Source of the DNA: Alphaproteobacteria bacterium
Lineage (GTDB): Bacteria; Pseudomonadota; Alphaproteobacteria; Micropepsales; Micropepsaceae
Length of the DNA stretch: 33,697 nucleotides
Assembly: GCA_021413465.1 (NCBI GenBank)
Contig: JAIOQG010000087.1
Coordinates: 1 to 33,697, forward strand
Reading direction: 5' to 3'
Notes under the pieces: model-generated
What the model was told of the DNA's origin: nothing
Seen by the model: only the letters and a program-made list of their open reading frames with translations
Database searches by the model: none
Part shown: positions 27,601 through 33,697 of the stretch, one piece after another
How the letters are laid out: the number at the start of each line of letters is the position of its first letter
Numbering within the stretch: the first letter of the stretch is position 1
Program-made: the position numbers and the translations under genes

Positions 27601-27910
27601 CTCGTTCACGCTCAATCTGCTATACTCCCTGGGTGAAGTTAGTGCGCTTTGGCAGATGCAGTACCAGACCGAGCAGCAGTTCAACTACCTCAACACGGAC
27701 GAGACCCAGGACATCCGCTTTGTCGACGACTACCAACTTCACAATGCAACCTTGCGTTGGGACATCAACGACAACCTTCAAGCTCAGGTGATCGTCAATA
27801 ACATATTCAACACTGCCCCACCGTTCCCGATCGGGCCGGAGGCGGCTGCCATTGGAGTGTATGATCTGGTCGGAAGGTCGTACACGATCTCTGCCACGAC
27901 GAAATTCTGA
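24620..27910 (+). CDS. TonB-dependent receptor
   Basis: Signal peptide, KVTVTGSRIKRPTYDSSLPTSSITAETM plug start, LTLLNGRRFVGG, LIERIDIVAVGGAPSYGADAIGGVVNIILK, C-terminal beta-strand ending in TISATTKF. Confidence 0.95.
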   Translation: MTRLRQVFLATASAVALIAVGSVPSIAQDTKPAADSKGPVEKVTVTGSRIKRPTYDSSLPTSSITAETMDRRQNLNVLDALLENRSTNAGASPAGAQAGFGAGSQFVALFGLGSNRTLTLLNGRRFVGGNQATLFGQANPGLQVDLNAIPTALIERIDIVAVGGAPSYGADAIGGVVNIILKDDFDGYQFDGFYRTNEVGVGGSYRYRGVAGWNFDDKAGNVTISAEHSEDEGFRYTDSPFQFPSDFPFFSPNPLNTSGADGIPNNILLFDRRITALTAGGGLITNPAAGAGIGTLLRAQDRQLLRDRPGIDPLLAINPASGFFTRPATAAETALGTVARPITQVVVPLQFAANGNLVPFNIGLIGANVPLTNTIASGGDALDLTDLTSLNSDVDRTIVTTLANYDVADWMNIFFEGLYQKVTGVEVVNQPSFQNNLFGGPMVSAFATGAYVTPAAVSGPITVSNTYAFLTPQAQGVLAANGVTSFNLQRANIDINDDTKSINNGETYRFAAGAKGDFTLWNRLLTYDFGLVYGRSAGESTATTVLRREFALAIDAVTNAAGQVVCRAQTLAAGTVTWQDPAVAATPQAVPQSVIDACRPLNLLGTNLASAEAKRFIRSDATSENRNDQYLGEFTLTADLLDLPAGTFTVATGASWRQERSVFEPDTALRLGLGRSAPIVQTKGRFTSEEYLFEFLFPIFGGDLQTRFMRELTLEGNFRVMDNDRSGKADAGTWALTYRPFDWLKFRGNYTNSLRAPALTEQFLPASTTFSTAADPCDSTLIDSGPNPATRRANCEAEWLARGYTSNLGTFISNARLATVRGQTGGNPNLVPETSTAFSYGFVLQPDWFLDDFALAVDYTKINVTGAISNLNLLAIMQQCYDATNLAACPQNFVSGGAAGFGRGPDGQVLLQNAFNAGFINAGYLNYDGITASLDWRIGLNHTAEWLGHPVGGDIGDLRVGVSYQYYDNVETSISGLRNLDNNPNNTEIGFPEHSFTLNLLYSLGEVSALWQMQYQTEQQFNYLNTDETQDIRFVDDYQLHNATLRWDINDNLQAQVIVNNIFNTAPPFPIGPEAAAIGVYDLVGRSYTISATTKF

Positions 27911-27928
27911 GCCCTCGCTCGGAAGACC

Positions 27929-27960
27929 CCGAACCCGATGGCGTCCATCGGGTTCGGTTT
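27929..27960 (+). terminator. Rho-independent-like terminator 1
   Basis: Perfect 13-bp stem CCGAACCCGATGG-CGT-CCATCGGGTTCGG followed by TTT. Confidence 0.7.
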
Positions 27961-27992
27961 GACTACGACTAACCCAAAAACAATCAACTTCC

Positions 27993-28016
27993 GGCGGGCC
28001 GTTTGCCCGCCTTTTT
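27993..28016 (+). terminator. Rho-independent terminator 2
   Basis: GGCGGGC-CGTTT-GCCCGCC followed by TTTTT. Confidence 0.8.
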
Positions 28017-28117
28017 CTGTGGCATATGCCGGTCAAGAGCGGCCCCTCGTCTTTCGCGTCTTGATCGAATAAAACCCCGGGCCTGGCTCGCGCCCACCGC
28101 ACACAGAGGCCCGCTTG

Positions 28118-30754
28118 ATGAAAACCGACCAGCCTGTCGCCATTCGCCGCGAAGATTATCGTCCTGCGCCCTATCGGGTGGTGCGGACGGCGCTTGAGTT
28201 TCTGTTGGAGCCTGCGGCGACGCGGGTGCATGCGACGCTTGATATCGAGCCGAACCAGGACCGGCCGGGGGCCTTGGAGCTGCACGGCGAGCATTTGAAG
28301 CTTGTCGACATCAAGATCGAAGGGCGGCCGTTGGCGAAGGACGCTTATGCGGTGACCGACGATAAGCTCATCATCAAGGCGCCGCCGGCGACGCGGTTCC
28401 GGCTGGATACGACGGTTGAGATCAATCCGCTGGCGAACACGGCGTTGTCGGGACTTTATATCTCGGACAATATGTTCTGCACGCAGTGCGAGGCGGAAGG
28501 GTTCCGGCGCATCACCTATTCGCTCGACCGGCCGGACAATATGTCGGTTTACTCCGTGCGCATGGTGGCCGACCGGGCGCATTATCCCGTGCTGCTGTCG
28601 AACGGCAACGAAGTGGCGCGCGGCACGCTGCCGGGCGGGCGGCACTTCGCCGAGTGGCAGGATCCGTTTCCCAAGCCGTCTTATCTGTTCGCGCTGGTCG
28701 CTGGCGATCTGGCGCATGTCGAGGATCACTTCACCACCATGTCGGGGCGGCGGGTGAAGCTCGGCATCTATGTGACGCACGGGAACGAGGACAAGGTTTC
28801 GTTCGCCATGGGCGCCTTGAAGCGTTGCATGAAGTGGGACGAGGACGCGTATGGGCGCGAGTACGATCTCGACGTGTTCAACATCGTGGCCGTCAGCGCG
28901 TTCAATTTCGGCGCGATGGAGAATAAGGGCCTCAACATTTTTAACGACAAGCTGATCTTGGCGCGGCCCGACACGGCGACGGACACGGACTACGATTTGA
29001 TCGAAGCGGTTGTGGGGCACGAGTATTTTCACAATTGGTCGGGCAATCGCATCACGTGCCGCGATTGGTTTCAGCTGTCGTTGAAAGAAGGCTTCACCGT
29101 ATTCCGCGATCAGTCGTTCTCGGCCGACATGCGCTCGGCGGCGGTGGAACGCATCGGCGACGTGCGCGCGCTGCGCTCGCGCCAGTTCCAAGAAGACGGC
29201 GGCCCGCTGGCGCATCCGGTGCGGCCGGATGCTTACGTCACGATCGACAATTTCTATACCGCAACGGTTTATGAAAAAGGCGCCGAGCTGTGCCGCATGG
29301 TGCGCACCATTTTGGGGCCTGAGGCGTTTCGCAAAGGCTCGGACCTTTATTTTGCGCGCCACGACGGCACGGCGGCGACGTGCGACGACTTCATCAAGGC
29401 GATGGAAGATTCGAGCGGCGTCGACCTGGCGCAGTTCAAGCTGTGGTACGCGCAAGCCGGCACGCCGCAGGTGAAGGCGCACGGCACGTATGACGCGGCT
29501 TCGAAGAGCTATGCGTTGACGCTGGAGCAGAACTTGACGGCGGCGCCGGGTCAGAGCGCGACTGCGCCTATGCATATACCCGTCGCGGTCGGCCTTGTCG
29601 GGCGCAATAGCGGGCGCGACTTGAAGATTGCGCTCGATGGCGGTGCTGCTGCCGAGACGCTGGTGTTGAATCTGCGTCAGGGCAAGCAGACGTTCAAACT
29701 CACGGGCGTGAGCGAAGTGCCGGTGCCGTCGATCGGGCGCGGTTTTTCGGCGCCGGTTCGCTTTGCGATGGAGCTTAGCGGCGAGGACCGCGCGTTCCTG
29801 ATGGCGAAGGATTCCGATTCCTTCAATCGCTGGGAGTCGGGACAGAAGCTCGCAACCGAACTCTTGGTGCGGATGACGAATGAAGCGCGCGCCGGCAAAG
29901 CGCCGAAAGTCGATCAGCTGTTCGTCGACGCCTTTGGCGAGTTGTTGCGCGACGCACGCAAGGATCCGGCGTTCACGGCGATGGCGGTGCAATTGCCGAC
30001 CGAAATGGAGTTGGCGCAGATCATCGACGACGCCGATCCCGATGCCATTCACGTCGCGCGCGAGACGCTGCGCAAGTCGTTGGCGGCGACGCATGGCGGC
30101 GCGTTTCGCGACATCTATCAGTCATTGAAAAGCAACGAGCCCTACTCGCCCGATGCGGCGCCTTCGGGGCGGCGGGCGCTGCGGAATATGTGCCTGCGCT
30201 ATTTGACCGCGGACGATACGGCGGCAACGCGGGCGCTGGCGTTCGAGCAGTTCCGCTCGGCCGACAACATGACCGATCAAGCCGGCGGCTTGGCGCCGCT
30301 GACGGATATGAGCGGCGAGGAACGCGATACGGCGCTGAAGCAGTTCTACGAACGGTGGAAAAACAACCCGCTGGTCATCGACAAGTGGATGTCGTTGCAG
30401 GCGATGTCGAGCCGGCCGGACACGCTTTCGCACATCGAAAGCTTGACGAAGCACCCTGCGTTCAACATCGAAAACCCGAATCGCGTCCGTGCCTTGGTGG
30501 GCGCGTTTGTCATGAACAATCAACTGCGCTTCCATGCGGCGGACGGCGCGGGATACCGATTCCTGGCCGACCGCGTGCTGCAGCTCGACGGCTTAAACCC
30601 GCAGGTTGCCGCGCGTTTGTGCGGGGCGTTCGAAACATGGCGCCGCTTCGACGGCAAGCGCCAAACCTTGATGCGCGAACAGCTGATGCGCATCAAAAAC
30701 GCACCCGGCCTTTCGCGCAACGTTGCGGAGATTACGGAGAAGACTTTGGGCTGA
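28118..30754 (+). CDS. pepN: Aminopeptidase N (M1 family)
   Basis: GAMENKGLNIF exopeptidase motif, VVGHEYFHNWSGNRITCRDWFQLSLKEG zinc site (HExxH-18-E). Confidence 0.96.
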   Translation: MKTDQPVAIRREDYRPAPYRVVRTALEFLLEPAATRVHATLDIEPNQDRPGALELHGEHLKLVDIKIEGRPLAKDAYAVTDDKLIIKAPPATRFRLDTTVEINPLANTALSGLYISDNMFCTQCEAEGFRRITYSLDRPDNMSVYSVRMVADRAHYPVLLSNGNEVARGTLPGGRHFAEWQDPFPKPSYLFALVAGDLAHVEDHFTTMSGRRVKLGIYVTHGNEDKVSFAMGALKRCMKWDEDAYGREYDLDVFNIVAVSAFNFGAMENKGLNIFNDKLILARPDTATDTDYDLIEAVVGHEYFHNWSGNRITCRDWFQLSLKEGFTVFRDQSFSADMRSAAVERIGDVRALRSRQFQEDGGPLAHPVRPDAYVTIDNFYTATVYEKGAELCRMVRTILGPEAFRKGSDLYFARHDGTAATCDDFIKAMEDSSGVDLAQFKLWYAQAGTPQVKAHGTYDAASKSYALTLEQNLTAAPGQSATAPMHIPVAVGLVGRNSGRDLKIALDGGAAAETLVLNLRQGKQTFKLTGVSEVPVPSIGRGFSAPVRFAMELSGEDRAFLMAKDSDSFNRWESGQKLATELLVRMTNEARAGKAPKVDQLFVDAFGELLRDARKDPAFTAMAVQLPTEMELAQIIDDADPDAIHVARETLRKSLAATHGGAFRDIYQSLKSNEPYSPDAAPSGRRALRNMCLRYLTADDTAATRALAFEQFRSADNMTDQAGGLAPLTDMSGEERDTALKQFYERWKNNPLVIDKWMSLQAMSSRPDTLSHIESLTKHPAFNIENPNRVRALVGAFVMNNQLRFHAADGAGYRFLADRVLQLDGLNPQVAARLCGAFETWRRFDGKRQTLMREQLMRIKNAPGLSRNVAEITEKTLG

Positions 30755-30803
30755 GAGTCACTTTGGCCACAAACGCTTACCGAGTGTTGCAGAATGTGCT
30801 CAC

Positions 30804-30850
30804 AGGGGATGACAAGGCCCGGGTCGCAGACATAATCGACCCGGGGACCT
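30804..30850. repeat. Short REP-like palindrome between pepN and the histidine kinase gene
   Basis: Perfect 9-bp stem CCCGGGTCG (30818-30826)/CGACCCGGG (30837-30845) flanked by GGGGATGACA and GGGACCTG, sequence similar to the 11076-11229 element. No T-tract. Confidence 0.5.
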
Positions 30851-30858
30851 GATTCGAG

Positions 30859-33363
30859 TTGACACAGTCTGAAATGGCAATCGCCACACCCATCTACAGC
30901 GGCGCATCCCAGGAACGTGCAAATATTGCGCGCCCGCGAACGATGTCGAGAAGCGGAACGACACTGTGGATCGTTCTGGGTACGCTTGCCGTGGTTTTGT
31001 CGGTCGCTGCCGCCGCCGCGCTGCAGATGCGCAAGGACCATGCGCTTGCGCTCGCTCAAATCGAGCGCGAATCCCAGGCCTTCATTTCGCTTTCCGGCGC
31101 GCTGGTTGGGGCGGCGCTCGACCGCACGCAGGTTACCGTCATGCGCGCCTCGCGGGGAGCACAGGGCCTTGCAATTGCCGGCGCCGATCCGGCGCTTGTG
31201 AACGTCATCGTGACCGACGCGCAAGGCAATGTGAGCTGGGACCGAAACGGCGCACCGGCCGATTTGCGGAAATTGTCGGACACCGCCTTGTTGCAGCGCT
31301 TTGCCGCCAGGCAAGACGCCGTGCGTTTTATGTCGGGAACTTTGACGGACGCGGAAACCGGCAAGAGTTCGATGGCCATCGTGATGCGCGGCGACGTGCT
31401 GCCGGGACAATTCATTTTTGCGCTGATCGATCCGAGATTTCTGAACAACTTGCTTGAGAGCGCACAGGGCAGCCGCGGGCTTAGCGTCGTCTTGGCCGAC
31501 AGCCAAATGCACAAAGTCGCGGGGACGCAAATCGACGACGCGCTGTATCAAACAGCGGCGGCGGCGCTGCCGACGAACGTGACGACGAGTCCGGCGCTGC
31601 GTTACGTGACCGACGACAACGGCACGCATTATCTTGCGACGGCACGGCTGATACCGGGCTACGACTTGCAACTGATCACGGTCGAGCGCGCGGCCGATGC
31701 GCTGTCGCAGTGGTATGAGTCGCTACCGCTTTATTCCATCATGATTTTTGGACCCAGTCTTTTGGGTGCGGCGCTGGCGTGGGCTTTGCTGAATCAAATC
31801 GAACGCACCTCGCGCGCGGACGGCGTGCTGCGGCGGACGGAGGAGCGTTTCGAACTTGCGGTCAGCGGTGCGAAATGCGGGATTTGGGACTGGGACATTT
31901 CCAACCGGCGCATCTTTTGGTCCGGGGCGATGAATGCGCTGATCGGGCGGGGAAAGCAGCCGCGCATCGTGGCGCTCGAAGATGTCGAAGCGATGATGCA
32001 CCCCGACGACCGGTATATGTTGTCGTCGATCGAAAACGCGATCCGCAACGGTGCCGCGAGTTACGACAAGTCATTCCGCTTGCAACATACCGACGGGCAC
32101 TGGGTGTGGATGCGCGCGAAGGGCCAGCACTACCGGACGATCAGGTCGGAAGGCGGAAGGTTGTCCGGCATCGTGCTCGACATTTCCGATCAGAAGGACG
32201 CCGATCAGCGCGTGGACACGGCCGAACGCGTTCTTGAGGCCGCATTTGAAAACGCAGCCGAGGCTTTTGCGCTGTGGGACAGCGACGACCGGTTGATGCT
32301 GTGCAATCGCCGCTTTTTGGAATTCTACGGCCTTGCCGACGCCAAGCCCGGCGAAGCGCGGCAGGACATTTTCGCGCGGGCAAGCGCACCGTTGGAAAAT
32401 GCCGATCCGCAGCACATGTTCGAGTCTTTCGATTCAAGCGGGAGCAGCGGCACAATCGAGTTGCAGCGCGCGGGTGGACGTTGGCTGCTGCTCAGCGAGC
32501 GCCGGGCGCTCGACGGCGGCAAGATTTCGGTTGCGACGGACATTACGGCGCTGAAGGCGCACGAGGACGAGTTGGAAACGTCGCGGGCGCGGCTTGAAGC
32601 GCAGACGGGCGAGCTGGGCGTGATCGCGACCAAGCTCGAAGCGGAAAAGACGCGCGCCGAACAGGCCAATCAGACGAAGTCGGAATTCTTGGCCAATATG
32701 AGCCACGAGTTGCGCACGCCGCTGAACGCGATCATCGGGTTCTCGGACGTGATGCGCAACCAGATGCTGGGCGGCTTGCCGGACCGCTATGTGGAGTACG
32801 CCGCCGACATCCATCGCAGCGGGCAGCAGTTGCTCGATCTCATCAACGACATACTCAACATGTCGCGGATCGAGACGGGCAAGCTCGACCTTGAAATCGC
32901 GGCGACCGACATCTCGGTTCTGGTCAACGACGTCATCAAGACCATGGAGCCGCGCGCGAAAGAGTCCGAGCTCGAGTTCCGGGTGAACCTGCCGGTGCTG
33001 GCGCCGGTGCTCGCCGACAAGCGCGCGATCAAGCAGGTCCTGCTCAATATCGTTTCGAACGCCGTCAAGTTCACGCCGGCCGGCGGCTTCGTCACCATCG
33101 AGACGCGCGCGGAGAACGGCGGCGTGACGATATGGGTGCACGATACGGGTATCGGCATCGCGCAGAGCGATATTGCGCGCGTGGTCAAGCCGTTCGAGCG
33201 CGTCGAGACGTCGGCGATGGGCCGTAGGCGCAGCGGCGTGGGACTTGGCCTTGCGGTGTCGACGGCTTTGATCGAGTTGCACGGCGGCAGGCTTACGCTC
33301 GACAGCGAGTTCGGTATCGGCACCAGCGTCTGTTTCACGCTGCCCTTCGCCACCGCCCACTAG
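30859..33363 (+). CDS. Membrane sensor histidine kinase with PAS domains (PleC-like kinase core)
   Basis: Two TM segments flanking an extracytoplasmic region, PAS regions (WDWDISNRRIFWSG; FALWDSDDRLMLCNRRFLEFYG), H-box FLANMSHELRTPLNAIIGFSDVM, N-box NIVSNAVKFTPAGG, DTGIGI, RRSGVGLGLAVS. Confidence 0.9.
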   Translation: MTQSEMAIATPIYSGASQERANIARPRTMSRSGTTLWIVLGTLAVVLSVAAAAALQMRKDHALALAQIERESQAFISLSGALVGAALDRTQVTVMRASRGAQGLAIAGADPALVNVIVTDAQGNVSWDRNGAPADLRKLSDTALLQRFAARQDAVRFMSGTLTDAETGKSSMAIVMRGDVLPGQFIFALIDPRFLNNLLESAQGSRGLSVVLADSQMHKVAGTQIDDALYQTAAAALPTNVTTSPALRYVTDDNGTHYLATARLIPGYDLQLITVERAADALSQWYESLPLYSIMIFGPSLLGAALAWALLNQIERTSRADGVLRRTEERFELAVSGAKCGIWDWDISNRRIFWSGAMNALIGRGKQPRIVALEDVEAMMHPDDRYMLSSIENAIRNGAASYDKSFRLQHTDGHWVWMRAKGQHYRTIRSEGGRLSGIVLDISDQKDADQRVDTAERVLEAAFENAAEAFALWDSDDRLMLCNRRFLEFYGLADAKPGEARQDIFARASAPLENADPQHMFESFDSSGSSGTIELQRAGGRWLLLSERRALDGGKISVATDITALKAHEDELETSRARLEAQTGELGVIATKLEAEKTRAEQANQTKSEFLANMSHELRTPLNAIIGFSDVMRNQMLGGLPDRYVEYAADIHRSGQQLLDLINDILNMSRIETGKLDLEIAATDISVLVNDVIKTMEPRAKESELEFRVNLPVLAPVLADKRAIKQVLLNIVSNAVKFTPAGGFVTIETRAENGGVTIWVHDTGIGIAQSDIARVVKPFERVETSAMGRRRSGVGLGLAVSTALIELHGGRLTLDSEFGIGTSVCFTLPFATAH

Positions 33364-33379
33364 GCGCCGCCGACAAACG

Positions 33380-33697
33380 TCACATGTACCAGTCGTATTC
33401 GTGCGCCGGGATGAGGTTCCGGAAGCGGTCGAGTTCCGTGCGCTTTGTGGCGCAGTATTGGTCGACGTAAGTCGGGCCCAAATATTCGCGCATGATCGAA
33501 CCGTTCTCGAGGGCGAGAAGGGCCGAATCGATGTTGAAGGGCAGCGTTTGATCGAAGAAAGCGTTGGCGTTGCCGTCGAAGGGTTGGCCCGGATCGATTT
33601 GATGGCTGATGCCGTGGTGAATGCCCGCAAGCACGGCGGCGATGACGAGATAGGGGTTGGCGTCGGCACTGGCGACGCTGTGTTCGATACGGCGCGC
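33380..33697 (-). CDS. Glutamine synthetase family protein, C-terminal fragment (truncated by window end)
   Basis: Continuous reading frame ARRIEHSVASADANPYLVIAAVLAGIHHGI...FDQTLPFNIDSALLALENGSIMREYLGPTYVDQYCATKRTELDRFRNLIPAHEYDWYM, typical GS C-terminus. Confidence 0.85.
   Translation of the reverse strand, partial: ARRIEHSVASADANPYLVIAAVLAGIHHGISHQIDPGQPFDGNANAFFDQTLPFNIDSALLALENGSIMREYLGPTYVDQYCATKRTELDRFRNLIPAHEYDWYM

Noticed and set aside
27620-30094. 824-aa minus-strand ORF
   Set aside because: Antisense across the TonB receptor end, both terminators and pepN; Arg-rich composition, no domains.
32434-33669. 411-aa minus-strand ORF spanning the kinase 3' end
   Set aside because: Antisense to the histidine kinase; the glutamine synthetase fragment at 33380-33697 uses a different, well-supported frame.

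Overview
GC-rich chromosomal window, apparently alphaproteobacterial, densely coded. No rRNA, tRNA, CRISPR array, IS element or phage module was recognised. Left to right: a tandem pair of RsgA-type ribosome-biogenesis GTPases; an SdsA1-like alkyl sulfatase; a YjbR-type protein overlapping pyroglutamyl-peptidase I; a secreted hypothetical protein. Next is a minus-strand catabolic cluster: alpha/beta hydrolase, LLM flavin oxidoreductase, cytochrome P450, two dissimilar acyl-CoA dehydrogenases and a MarR regulator. This is followed by a divergent RND efflux adaptor and permease, a conserved hypothetical, an isoprenylcysteine methyltransferase-like membrane protein divergent from a second MarR regulator, and a PEP mutase/isocitrate lyase family enzyme. 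Two tandem MocR/PdxR-like regulators (GntR HTH plus aminotransferase fold) come next, then LysR, a TonB-dependent receptor, aminopeptidase N, a PAS/PleC-like histidine kinase, and the C-terminus of a glutamine synthetase family gene. The most unusual observation is the MocR-like pair. Their PLP-pocket motifs are degraded in different, partly complementary ways: the Schiff-base Lys is Thr in one, and the EDDY motif is EVDH in the other. They also share an N-terminal extension and an exact repeated 12-mer (CGAAACTGGATC) in their upstream regions. All family calls are from reading the sequence; no database searches were run.
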